A stretch of 28,518 nt of DNA from UMGS1649 sp045652705 (GCA_045652705.1 JAZRUV010000012.1:1-28518); one strand, 5' to 3'; shown: positions 1 through 7,153, numbered from the stretch's first letter. Numbers and translations: made by a program. The notes: generated from the sequence alone by a model not told the origin.

Positions 1-1
1 G

Positions 2-631
2 GGGAAAATACCATATACATACATACCATGGACAAAAAATAATAGTATGTCAGAAGATACAAATGGAGCAGTAGAGGTAGCAAGGAGTATGTATCCAGCA
101 ACAAATACAAATTATGGAGTAGTATCAACATTAACATATGGGGTGCAGTGGGATACAACGCTACAATGGTGGTTGGAAGTAAAAGCGAAAGATGGAAAAG
201 GAAATGTTGTAACAAGTGTAACAGATAGTACAAGTTATGGTAATCATTCTAATCACGTAATAGCAGCAGGAGATTTAAATGAAGGAGCAAAATATGCAAT
301 AGAATATGAAGTAAATCCTGGATCTGAAGAAACTGAGTTTGAATTTGGAACATATCAAACAGCAACAGCAAGTTCAACAAAAGCAAGTGGAACATGGTGG
401 GCATTATCTACAGGAGCATTAAAAGCAGCAAATGTAAACAACGTTTATGATATGGCAGGAAATATGAAGGAATGGACAATGGAGGGCAGCTCTAGCAATA
501 ACCGTGGTATTCGCGGAGGCCTCTTCTTCTCCAGTGGTTCGGGCTCCCCAGTTTCGTACCGTGGCAACGGCCATCCTAGCCTTGCGTACTACAACAACGG
601 TTTTCGCCCGTCACTTTACATAAAGAAGTAG
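2..631 (+). CDS. Surface protein with FGE-sulfatase-like C-terminus, DGR target (5' partial)
   Basis: The frame is open to the left edge (an ATG at 47 is internal; upstream codons read GKIPYTYIPW), so the N-terminus lies outside the window. The C-terminal third has the hallmarks of the formylglycine-generating-enzyme/sulfatase-modifying fold, a C-type-lectin-like scaffold: NVYDMAGNMKEW, then RGIRGG, SYR and finally NNGFRPSLYIKK before the stop. In this family the scaffold is often used for display and ligand binding rather than catalysis. The upstream part resembles gut clostridial proteins that start with a prepilin-like helix; that part is not visible here. Codons are A/T-ending up to about 480 and then become G/C-ending (CTC TTC TTC TCC, CGC, GGC), as expected of a DGR variable region. 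Likely role: a surface binding protein with a hypervariable face. The fold call is strong; the ligand is unknown. Confidence 0.8.
   Translation, partial: GKIPYTYIPWTKNNSMSEDTNGAVEVARSMYPATNTNYGVVSTLTYGVQWDTTLQWWLEVKAKDGKGNVVTSVTDSTSYGNHSNHVIAAGDLNEGAKYAIEYEVNPGSEETEFEFGTYQTATASSTKASGTWWALSTGALKAANVNNVYDMAGNMKEWTMEGSSSNNRGIRGGLFFSSGSGSPVSYRGNGHPSLAYYNNGFRPSLYIKK
484..631 (+). other. Putative DGR variable region (VR)
   Basis: The 3' end of the coding sequence switches from A/T-rich to G+C-rich codons. At 521-532 four successive codons are CTC, TTC, TTC and TCC. At 563-574 they are GGC, AAC, GGC and CAT, and at 587-598 TAC, TAC, AAC and AAC. All but one end in C and fit an AAC-rich template mutated at its adenines, the known mechanism of DGR adenine mutagenesis. 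They encode lectin-fold loop positions just before the invariant GFRPSLY, whose DNA (599-619) could hold the initiation-of-homing signal. The exact 5' boundary is a guess because no template repeat is in the window. Confidence 0.7.
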
Positions 632-780
632 CACTGGTCACTTGCGGTGCCAGTACAAGGGCGTATGTATAGGCGAGAGCGAGGTAAGTTTACATTAAAA
701 CGTATTGTATACGGTGCACGTCAATTTCATAAGCGGAGTATACTCCTAGCAGAGTATGGTAAGGCGTAAAAAAAAGTTAT
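632..780 (+). other. Structured G+C-rich spacer downstream of the VR
   Basis: This non-coding stretch is visibly richer in G+C than its surroundings. Right after the stop codon is a hairpin: ACTGG (633-637), one bulged T, CAC (639-641), loop TTGCG, GTG (647-649), CCAGT (650-654). A second is CGTAT (701-705)/ATACG (709-713) with loop TGT. A perfect 12-bp palindrome, GGAGTATACTCC, lies at 735-746. Hairpins just downstream of variable regions are known to act as DGR target-recognition elements, so the first may have that role (inference). There is no T-run, so it does not look like an intrinsic terminator. A structured RNA is the alternative. Confidence 0.45.
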
Positions 781-814
781 TTTATGTCTACTGTACTTCT
801 ACTAGGAGTTTTTT

Positions 815-1228
815 ATGTATTATGAGTTATTTAACGAAGTGTTTTTGGATAATGAAAACATAATATGTATATTCGAAATAGGAGCATTCTATATTGTTTT
901 AAATGAACAAGCATCATATTTAAGTGAATTATTAGGACTTGAAAAAGTCTGTTTTGCTCCTAGAATATGTAAGGTAGGATTTCCTAAAGGAAGCCTTACA
1001 AAATATGTTAAGAAACTAAGAGACTTAAGTATAAGCTTTGTTGTATTAAATGCTTGTAACATGGATAGTTCAGCAGATTATATATACGAGCTAAAAGGAT
1101 TTAAGAAAAAATATGAATTTGTAGATAAAAGATATTTATTTAATAAATCTAATTATATTTGTGATTGTATTATAAAAATTAAAGTTTGTTATTTTTTCTT
1201 TTGTGTATATTCAAAAGACTTAAAATAG
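815..1228 (+). CDS. MutS domain I-like protein, probable DGR accessory factor (MSL)
   Basis: This 137-residue protein matches the mismatch-recognition domain I of MutS along residues ~14-77. IFEIGAFYIVLNEQASYLSELL corresponds in order to MutS 'FRMGDFYELF...A..LL', and CKVGFPKGSLTKYVKKLRDL to 'GVPYHA...Y..KL...G'. The other MutS domains (clamp, ATPase) are absent. The Phe of the MutS Phe-x-Glu wedge is kept (F25) but the Glu is replaced by Ile27. MutS-like stand-alone genes (MSL) are one of the accessory classes found with DGRs, and this gene directly follows a VR, so that role is likely. The start ATG has AGGAG at 804-808. Residues ~85-137 are unrecognised, and the last codons lie in a 25-bp tandem duplication. 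No reverse transcriptase follows, as would be expected in a complete cassette. Confidence 0.65.
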   Translation: MYYELFNEVFLDNENIICIFEIGAFYIVLNEQASYLSELLGLEKVCFAPRICKVGFPKGSLTKYVKKLRDLSISFVVLNACNMDSSADYIYELKGFKKKYEFVDKRYLFNKSNYICDCIIKIKVCYFFFCVYSKDLK

Positions 1229-1253
1229 TGTATATTCAAAAGACTTAAAATAG
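1204..1253 (+). repeat. Perfect 25-bp tandem direct duplication
   Basis: TGTATATTCAAAAGACTTAA followed by AATAG occurs at 1204-1228 and again without gap at 1229-1253. The first copy encodes the last residues and stop codon of the MutS-like gene. The second copy abuts the -35 box at 1254. This looks like a recent slippage or recombination duplication between the DGR-related region and the next operon. Confidence 0.95.
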
Positions 1254-1282
1254 TTGACTATATATAAGCTTTAATATATAAT
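1254..1282 (+). promoter_or_regulatory. Sigma-A-type promoter for the 1307-6683 gene run
   Basis: TTGACT (1254-1259), 17-bp spacer, TATAAT (1277-1282), about 25 bp before the ATG at 1307, which has AGAGGT at 1293-1298 as ribosome site. It is a near-consensus box pair and probably drives the whole run that follows, where gaps are at most 24 bp. Confidence 0.8.
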
Positions 1283-1306
1283 AAAGCCAAGAAAAGAGGT
1301 AAGAGT

Positions 1307-2323
1307 ATGTCTGAAATTTATCTTACTAAAATAGAGAGAAAAACAATATTTACTAAGTCATTAATTTTTGTACTATTAATGTTTATAATATCTGATTTAA
1401 CAGTTACAGGACCGTTTTGGTTTAACTTTATACCGTGGCTATATATTGTTGGGACTATAGGGAGTATAAAGAAAATAGATGGTGTGTTGATTAGTGTTAT
1501 AGGAACATTTACTGTGTTTGTAGCTAGTATGATTATGCAGGGTGAACTTAATTGGAACTGTATAGCAAGTACTGGTACAACGTTAATGTCATTAATATTT
1601 GGAATAATTACAGGTAAACTTATATACCAGTTCATATTGGAACATAGACTTGTAAAATATATAAAACATAGTAAAAAAGTAATATACATAACAAGTATAA
1701 TTGCCATGGCGCTCACATCATGGACTATGGTGAGTTTAAATTGTGGAGATATAGTAACATATTTAATATCTAGAAATAATTTAAAGGAATATGTTGAAAC
1801 AACATATAACATACATGATTATAAAATAACGGATGCAAATTACGTATATTCTGTAGCCGGGAAATACACATATGAAGTTGAGGTAGAAGGACAAAAGGTT
1901 CATTTTGTTCCGGTAACTAAAACTACATTTAAAGATATAAATAAAGATACAAGACAATTGAGCCTTATATATGCTTTAGAAAAAGATACCACGGCCAAAG
2001 TAATGGAGATACAAAACAAGTATACACTTATTAGAAATGCTTGGATTAGATTTGGCTTAGAATATAACAGTTTGTGTTTAATGCCAGATACTACAGTGCT
2101 TAGTATAGATTATACAAATGTAGATAAAAACGTAGAATTAGTAAAAATATATGAGCAGATGGCAAATTGCATAAATGAGTTGCAAAGTGTAAAACAGTGC
2201 CAAAAAATAGTAATAACAATAGATGAAAAAGTATTACAAATAACAAATGATAATGTTTTGAATATAACTGCTGAATATTTAAAAGGTGGTTTTGATATCA
2301 AAGAAATTAGTGAGGAACTATAG
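1307..2323 (+). CDS. Multi-pass membrane protein of unknown function
   Basis: This 338-residue protein is not recognised. It has about four or five hydrophobic helices in the first 145 residues (roughly 16-36, 40-55, 58-78, 86-108 and 124-143). A hydrophilic domain of about 190 residues follows, rich in Lys, Asp and Thr, with mixed alpha/beta character and no obvious catalytic motif. The C-terminal domain contains a possible beta-rich stretch (KYTYEVEVEGQKVHFVPVTK, near 186-205). It is the first gene after the promoter at 1254 and is followed after 9 bp by a membrane-anchored HExxH protein, so the two may form a membrane pair, for example a regulated intramembrane or surface proteolysis module (inference only). 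Confidence 0.75.
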   Translation: MSEIYLTKIERKTIFTKSLIFVLLMFIISDLTVTGPFWFNFIPWLYIVGTIGSIKKIDGVLISVIGTFTVFVASMIMQGELNWNCIASTGTTLMSLIFGIITGKLIYQFILEHRLVKYIKHSKKVIYITSIIAMALTSWTMVSLNCGDIVTYLISRNNLKEYVETTYNIHDYKITDANYVYSVAGKYTYEVEVEGQKVHFVPVTKTTFKDINKDTRQLSLIYALEKDTTAKVMEIQNKYTLIRNAWIRFGLEYNSLCLMPDTTVLSIDYTNVDKNVELVKIYEQMANCINELQSVKQCQKIVITIDEKVLQITNDNVLNITAEYLKGGFDIKEISEEL

Positions 2324-2332
2324 GAGGAAAAA

Positions 2333-3193
2333 GTGACAAAAGAAAAAAGAATGCCTAAAGAATATGCCATAGTAGTTTCTTTAATGATATTTTTTACTAT
2401 AGTAATTGTAGTGGGGGGCGTAAGAATATTTTTAGTTACAACGGATAGACTTAGCAAAGTAGACTTAGCCACTATAGATATGATAGAAGTAGATAGTAAT
2501 ATAGACATGGAAAACTATAATATACGAATAGCAAATAGCATTGAAGATAAATATGATATAGACATATACTATGGTATGATGCCTGGTCTAGATAGTATAA
2601 ATGCTATAGCAGTAACGGACGATACGGTTATCTTTAATATGTTAAAAGATATAAATAATGCGCTTTCAAAATATCCTAAAGATTTAGCAAAAGAGATAGA
2701 AAGTCATGGTTACGAAATATCTATATATCTAGTAGATTATTTTACAACGGATGTAGAAGCTCTAGCAAATAGAAATTCAATTGGACAAATGAATATATAC
2801 ATGAGTAATACTACGGATATTGAGAGGGCAATGCATCATGAGTACTATCATATATTAGATTACTATGTAAGATTAGAAAAAGACGAAACATCTGCATATT
2901 CAGATTGGACCAAATATAATCCTAAAGGATTTGCTTATACAGAAGATTTAGATAAAATAACAAGTCAGTATATATACGATGGACAACCTGGAGCATATTT
3001 CGTTACACCTTATGCAAAATATTCAGACAAGGAAGATAGAGCAGAAACGTTTGCTACAATGCTTACGGCAGACAAACAAGAGATATTCTTTGTTGAAAAC
3101 GAACCTATTAAAGGTAAGATGAATGTATTAGAAAGAGTGTTATATAATACATTTGAATGTGTACGATTGGAACAAACGCTAGCTTGGAAGTAA
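2333..3193 (+). CDS. Membrane-anchored putative zinc metallopeptidase (HExxH)
   Basis: The start is GTG with TAGGAGGA 4-11 bp upstream. The 286-residue protein has one hydrophobic helix (about residues 11-35) that works as a signal anchor, so the rest is probably outside the membrane. Residues 169-173 are HEYYH, an HExxH zinc site. About 60 residues later comes EDRAETFATM (E234-M243), where E238 or E234 could be the third zinc ligand, as in gluzincin-like peptidases with an 'E(D)xxAE' helix. The segment between (YDGQPGAYFVTPYAKYS) is Tyr-rich. The preceding domain (about 60-150) is unrecognised. Clan membership and substrate are unknown. A secreted processing or surface-modifying role would fit its membrane-protein neighbour. 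Confidence 0.7.
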   Translation: MTKEKRMPKEYAIVVSLMIFFTIVIVVGGVRIFLVTTDRLSKVDLATIDMIEVDSNIDMENYNIRIANSIEDKYDIDIYYGMMPGLDSINAIAVTDDTVIFNMLKDINNALSKYPKDLAKEIESHGYEISIYLVDYFTTDVEALANRNSIGQMNIYMSNTTDIERAMHHEYYHILDYYVRLEKDETSAYSDWTKYNPKGFAYTEDLDKITSQYIYDGQPGAYFVTPYAKYSDKEDRAETFATMLTADKQEIFFVENEPIKGKMNVLERVLYNTFECVRLEQTLAWK

Positions 3194-3208
3194 AGGGGAA
3201 TTATTTAA

Positions 3209-4888
3209 GTGATAGCTTTAGATAAATTAAAAAACATAGATATACCTGCAAGATACACGGGAGGAGAAGCAAGGCAAGTTATTAAAAACGCAAGTCTTGT
3301 TAACAAAAGAGTCTGTGTATCTGTTCCAGCTGTGTATGAAATGGGTATGTTTGATTTTGACCTAAAGGAAATATACTATATATTAAATTTGTCAAGAGAA
3401 GTATGGTGTGAAAGAGCATTTGCACCAATGCCGGATTTTGAAAAGATTTTAAGAGATAATAATGAAAAGTTATATACATTAGAATCAAAGACGCCGCTTA
3501 AAAATATGGACGCCATTATATTTTCTATGTCGAGTGAGATGATGTACACAAACATGTTAAATATGCTTAATTTGGGCGGAGTCCCAATATTAAAAGCTAG
3601 AAGATGCGAAGGATTCCCGCTTGTAATTGCAACAGGAAGTGCTATTCTTAACCCTAAGCCTTTAGAAAACTTTGTAGATATATATATAATTGGTGAAGCT
3701 GCATTAGTTATTAAAGATATAATAAATAAAATAGATAAAACTATTACAAAACAGGAAATGTTAAGTAATATGAAAGATATACCAGGGGTATATATACCGG
3801 GTATTACAACAGAAAATGTATATATGATAAAAGAAATAGATATAGATAGAAAGGAAACACCTAAAAATGTTGTAATACCTTCTGTTAAAACAATTATGGA
3901 CCAGTCCATAGTGCAATTATCTTGTGGATGTGAGAAGAAATGTATAACGTGTACACACAAGTATGCTTATGGTACGCCACAATATATAAGTATAGATAAA
4001 GCTCTGATAAAAACTAGAAAAGTGATGAATGCAACGGGTAATACTGATGTTATGCTTATGACAAATTGTCATGGTACATATCCAGGATTCCCAGAAATAA
4101 TATATAGGCTAAATGATTTAGACAGACCAAAAGTAAAAAATATATCTTTTATGGAGGTAAAACTAAATAGGGATAATTTATGGGTTTTAAAACATATGAA
4201 AGATAACAATGATTATCCGAGTATTATTGTTGGGGCTCCTACTAAAGAGCTTAGAAACAAATTGGGAATAGAAATTGAAGAGGAAGACGTACTAGGTATT
4301 GCTAAACAAGTATTTGAAGCTGGATATAACAAAATACGACTAAAATATATTATTGGAGTACCAGGTGAAACTTATGAGGAGTTTGCAAAGATTCTCAATA
4401 CAGCTAACAAAATATGTAAAGTGTATAAAGATGTATATAGCAAAGCGCCAGATAAATACATAGTAGAAATTAATTTGTATAATTTTAAAGCTAAGCCTCA
4501 TACTCCGTCACAGTGGTGCGCAGTAAATAATGCAGAAAATCTTGAAATAAAAGTAAGATATGTAAAGGATAAAAATAGAAACGAAAATGTTATAATAACC
4601 AGTGAAGAAGGAAAACAATCGGTTATAGAGACAATGCTTGCAAGAGGCGACGAAAAGGTTGGCGATGTTATATACGAAGCATGGAAGCAAGGTGCCCGTC
4701 ACGATATGTTAGAACCGCTATTTTGTGTAGACAGTTGGAACTTAGCGCTAAACAAAACAGGGGTAGAGCTAAAAACATATTTAGAAATAATAAACGAGAA
4801 GAAAGTTTTGCCTTGGGATAACATTACTGTAGGAACAGGGAAAGAAGAATTAAGAAGAATATATATAAACAAAGTAAAAGGAGACTAA
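3209..4888 (+). CDS. B12-binding-type radical SAM protein (TIGR03960-like, divergent)
   Basis: The start is GTG, with AAAGGGGA about 10 bp before it. The N-terminal part (IPARYTGGE, then VPAVYEMGMFDFDLKEIYYILN, CERAFAPMPD, LESKTPLKNMDAIIFSMSSE, NMLNLGGVPIL) follows the pattern of the TIGR03960 family, whose N-terminal domain is B12-binding-like. A radical SAM core starts at about residue 240 with the 4Fe-4S motif C-EKK-C-IT-C (CxxxCxxC). A later GVPGETYEEF segment is the typical glycine-rich strand of the core. It differs from the usual family in the cluster loop (CGCEKKCITCTHKYAYGTP). The DUF2344 partner that often accompanies the family is absent here. The reaction is unknown. The smpB start follows its stop after 2 bp, suggesting translational coupling. 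Confidence 0.75.
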   Translation: MIALDKLKNIDIPARYTGGEARQVIKNASLVNKRVCVSVPAVYEMGMFDFDLKEIYYILNLSREVWCERAFAPMPDFEKILRDNNEKLYTLESKTPLKNMDAIIFSMSSEMMYTNMLNMLNLGGVPILKARRCEGFPLVIATGSAILNPKPLENFVDIYIIGEAALVIKDIINKIDKTITKQEMLSNMKDIPGVYIPGITTENVYMIKEIDIDRKETPKNVVIPSVKTIMDQSIVQLSCGCEKKCITCTHKYAYGTPQYISIDKALIKTRKVMNATGNTDVMLMTNCHGTYPGFPEIIYRLNDLDRPKVKNISFMEVKLNRDNLWVLKHMKDNNDYPSIIVGAPTKELRNKLGIEIEEEDVLGIAKQVFEAGYNKIRLKYIIGVPGETYEEFAKILNTANKICKVYKDVYSKAPDKYIVEINLYNFKAKPHTPSQWCAVNNAENLEIKVRYVKDKNRNENVIITSEEGKQSVIETMLARGDEKVGDVIYEAWKQGARHDMLEPLFCVDSWNLALNKTGVELKTYLEIINEKKVLPWDNITVGTGKEELRRIYINKVKGD

Positions 4889-4890
4889 AC

Positions 4891-5337
4891 GTGAAAGTAA
4901 TTGCAACAAATAGAGAGTTAAATTTTAAATACGAAGTGATAGACACATATATTTGTGGAATAGAGTTAAAGGGAACAGAGGTAAAGTCTATACGTGAAGC
5001 TAAAGTGAATCTTAAAGATGGTTTTGCTTTAATAAAGGATGGCGAAGCCGTTCTTAAAAACGTATACATTGCCCCTTATGATAAGGGTAATATAAATAAT
5101 GTAGGAGAATTAAGAGATAGAAAATTGTTATTACACAAGTCTGAAATAATTAAAATATTAGGTAAAGTAAGCCAAGGAGGCTACACACTAATTCCATACA
5201 AAATGGGATTTGAAAAACAATATGTAAAAGTAGAGCTTGCTCTTTGCAAAGGAAAAAAACTTTATGACAAACGAGAGTCTATTAAGGAAAGAGATGCTAA
5301 ATTAAAAATAGCACAAGCAATAAAAAACAACATATAG
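4891..5337 (+). CDS. smpB: SsrA-binding protein SmpB
   Basis: SmpB binds tmRNA and brings it to stalled ribosomes in trans-translation. The 148-residue length matches the family (~150-160). Motifs in order are ATNRELNFKYEV, GIELKGTEVKSIREAKVNLKD (a near-invariant SmpB segment), NVYIAPYDKGN, RDRKLLLHKSEI, and the C-terminal KGKKLYDKRE..KERDAK tail that folds into a helix in the ribosomal mRNA path. The usual 'N..N(H)DP.R.RKLLLH' has become NINNVGELRDRKLLLH. The start is GTG, 2 bp after the upstream stop. The tmRNA gene (ssrA), sometimes adjacent in Firmicutes, is not seen here. Confidence 0.96.
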   Translation: MKVIATNRELNFKYEVIDTYICGIELKGTEVKSIREAKVNLKDGFALIKDGEAVLKNVYIAPYDKGNINNVGELRDRKLLLHKSEIIKILGKVSQGGYTLIPYKMGFEKQYVKVELALCKGKKLYDKRESIKERDAKLKIAQAIKNNI

Positions 5338-5360
5338 AATAATAAATATGGAGGTTATAT

Positions 5361-5846
5361 ATGGATAATAACTTTGTTAATGAAAATGAAGTTAAAAATC
5401 AAGCAAAGTGTGGGACTGGCACAAAAATAATATTTTATATTTTAGGTTCCTTTTGTGTTATGCTATCATTATTTTCATTGTTAATTATTTTTACTAACCT
5501 GTTTGCATATGATAAACAAGTTGATGGAACAGTAACTGAAATAAGCAAAAATGCATTATTCGATGAATATGATGTTGTAATAGAATATAGCATAGATGGT
5601 AAGAAAAAAACAGAAACGATACATTTAGATACAGTGCCGTTAGGTATAAGTGAATATGAAACAGTAAAGGTTAAATATTCTTCTAAAAACAACATGACGT
5701 ATATTCCAAAATTTGAGAGTATGTCGGACCAGATAATTATGTTTCTAATTACTGCAACCTTTGCGGCTGCGTGTTTTATGGCGCCACATAATTCTAAAGA
5801 AGCAGCAAATAAATTTTTAAGTATAAGAGGAAAAGTAAGAAAGTAG
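5361..5846 (+). CDS. DUF3592-like membrane protein
   Basis: This 161-residue protein has one hydrophobic helix at about 25-48 and another near 125-142. Between them lies an ~80-residue soluble domain with the pattern KQVDGTVTEI...YDVVIEYSIDGKKKTETI...YETVKVKYSSKN, typical of DUF3592 proteins (beta-rich domain between two membrane helices, often with 'VxVxYdPxnP' near the end). Its function is unknown in all cases I can recall. GGAGG precedes the ATG by about 6 bp, and it sits in the same run as smpB. The C-terminus is short and basic. Confidence 0.65.
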   Translation: MDNNFVNENEVKNQAKCGTGTKIIFYILGSFCVMLSLFSLLIIFTNLFAYDKQVDGTVTEISKNALFDEYDVVIEYSIDGKKKTETIHLDTVPLGISEYETVKVKYSSKNNMTYIPKFESMSDQIIMFLITATFAAACFMAPHNSKEAANKFLSIRGKVRK

Positions 5847-5849
5847 TAT

Positions 5850-6683
5850 ATGAAAAGATTTAGAAAGATATATGTAGAAATAACAAATATTTGCAATATG
5901 CATTGTAGCTTTTGCCCTGAAACAAAAAGGGCAAAGGCTTTTATGAGTGTAGAACAGTTTGAACATATTGCAAAACAAATTGAACCATATACAGACTATG
6001 TATATTTGCATGTAAAAGGGGAACCATTATTACATCAAAATTTAGGAGCAATACTAGAAGTTTGTAAAAAGCATAAATTGAAAGTAAACATATCTACAAA
6101 CGGAACGCTATTAAAAGAAAAGTGGGATATATTAAAAGATATTAGACAACTAAACGTATCTTTACATAGTTTTGAAAATGACAAACAGCAAGAATTACAA
6201 GAGTATTTAAGGGGGGTTATAGATTCAGCAGAAAAATTAAATAACTTAGGGGTAATCATAAGATATAAGCTTTGGAACGATAATGAAAATAGTATAAACA
6301 ATAACGATATAATAATTAAAGTTTTAGAGCAAAAGTATAATAAAGTAATTCAAAACACATCATATGAAAAAGATATAAAACTTAAAGATAATATATTTCT
6401 TAGTATAAAACAACCTTTTAATTGGCCGGATTTACAGTCACAAAATGTGGTGGAGGGTCCGTGTTATGGCTTAAGACAACAAATAGCGATTTTAGTAGAT
6501 GGTACTGTTGTGCCATGTTGTGTAGACAATAATGGGGATATAGCGCTAGGCAATATATTTGATACGCCTTTAGATGAAATATTGAGACTGCCTAAAGCTC
6601 AAAAGATAATACAAGATTTTCAAAATAATAAATGCTCGCATGAATTATGTAAAAAGTGTGAATACAGAATTAGTGTAACATAA
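5850..6683 (+). CDS. Radical SAM/SPASM domain protein
   Basis: Cys15, Cys19 and Cys22 (NICNMHCSFCPE) form the CxxxCxxC cluster that cleaves S-adenosylmethionine. VKGEPLLH and NISTNGTLL are the conserved GGEP-like and (S)TNG strands. The C-terminal part has seven cysteines (CYG..., DGTVVPCCVD, then CSHELCKKCEYR), the SPASM pattern that binds auxiliary Fe-S clusters. At 277 residues it is compact. SPASM proteins often modify peptides or mature enzymes, but no precursor peptide gene is recognisable next to it. The start ATG lies 3 bp after the previous stop and has only a weak ribosome site, so translation is probably coupled. The substrate is unknown. Confidence 0.8.
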   Translation: MKRFRKIYVEITNICNMHCSFCPETKRAKAFMSVEQFEHIAKQIEPYTDYVYLHVKGEPLLHQNLGAILEVCKKHKLKVNISTNGTLLKEKWDILKDIRQLNVSLHSFENDKQQELQEYLRGVIDSAEKLNNLGVIIRYKLWNDNENSINNNDIIIKVLEQKYNKVIQNTSYEKDIKLKDNIFLSIKQPFNWPDLQSQNVVEGPCYGLRQQIAILVDGTVVPCCVDNNGDIALGNIFDTPLDEILRLPKAQKIIQDFQNNKCSHELCKKCEYRISVT

Positions 6684-6695
6684 ATGTAACATAAA
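6674..6695 (+). repeat. 11-bp tandem repeat overlapping a stop codon
   Basis: TGTAACATAAA occurs twice in a row (6674-6684, 6685-6695). The first copy contains the stop codon of the SPASM gene, and the second ends 5 bp before the -35 box at 6701. It could be a pair of regulator half-sites or a simple duplication. Confidence 0.85.
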
Positions 6696-6700
6696 TTTTG

Positions 6701-6730
6701 TTGACATTGTATATTAAAATGTGATAGATT
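6701..6730 (+). promoter_or_regulatory. Putative promoter for the prepilin-like pair
   Basis: A perfect -35 (TTGACA, 6701-6706) is followed after 18 bp by TAGATT (6725-6730), a weak -10. An 11-bp tandem repeat lies just upstream. The weak -10 with a perfect -35 suggests an activator-dependent or regulated promoter (inference). Confidence 0.5.
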
Positions 6731-6753
6731 AAAACAAACTAAGGAGGACAAAT

Positions 6754-7128
6754 ATGATTAAGGGAAAAAGAGGAACATCAATAATTTCTTTAGCATTGGC
6801 AGCTATAGCAATAGCACTTACTACAACTGCGTTAGTTGTTGCAACAAATAATTCTGCCATATATAGAGCTGGGGAAATGAGAAAAAATAACAAAGTTGAA
6901 AATGTAGAGACAAAAGCATATGTGAAAATATATAATTTAAGTGAGGTAAGAACCATTGCACGACAAGCGTTTGCAAATAACTACTTAGAATTTTATGATA
7001 ACAATGTAGATTTAGAAGGTTTTGAAGCACTGGTAATAGGTGAAATGATGCAACAAATCCCACAAAATCAATTAGAAGACTATGAGATAAAAGTAACGGA
7101 AGATAGAATAACAGTAAAATTAAGATAA
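6754..7128 (+). CDS. Small prepilin-like or single-pass surface protein
   Basis: This 124-residue protein starts MIKGKRGTSIISLALAAIAI: a short basic leader, a Gly, then one hydrophobic helix (about residues 8-30). This is the layout of class III (type IV pilin-like) signals, although the usual Glu at position +5 after the Gly is missing. The rest is a small soluble domain (about 31-124) with an amphipathic helix (SEVRTIARQAFANNYLEFYD) and a beta-like end (YEIKVTEDRITVKLR). AGGAGG lies about 8 bp before the ATG. It is the first of a two-gene unit with the 7154 gene, 25 bp downstream. Function is unknown; an assembly partner or pseudopilin role is possible. Confidence 0.6.
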   Translation: MIKGKRGTSIISLALAAIAIALTTTALVVATNNSAIYRAGEMRKNNKVENVETKAYVKIYNLSEVRTIARQAFANNYLEFYDNNVDLEGFEALVIGEMMQQIPQNQLEDYEIKVTEDRITVKLR

Positions 7129-7153
7129 GAATAATAAGAGGGGAGAAAAATAT

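Noticed and set aside
632..780. Template repeat (TR) of the DGR in the spacer downstream of the VR
   Set aside because: No segment resembles the VR with adenines at the variable positions (nothing like CGCGGAGGC or TTTCGCCC). Only a vague TTTACAT(T)AAA likeness exists, so the TR is probably outside the window.
815..1228. A truncated complete MutS gene
   Set aside because: The frame ends after domain I and no clamp or ATPase motifs follow in any frame nearby; a stand-alone MutS-like accessory gene explains it better.
4891..5360. tmRNA (ssrA) next to smpB
   Set aside because: The 23-bp gap after smpB and the flanks contain no room for a tmRNA.
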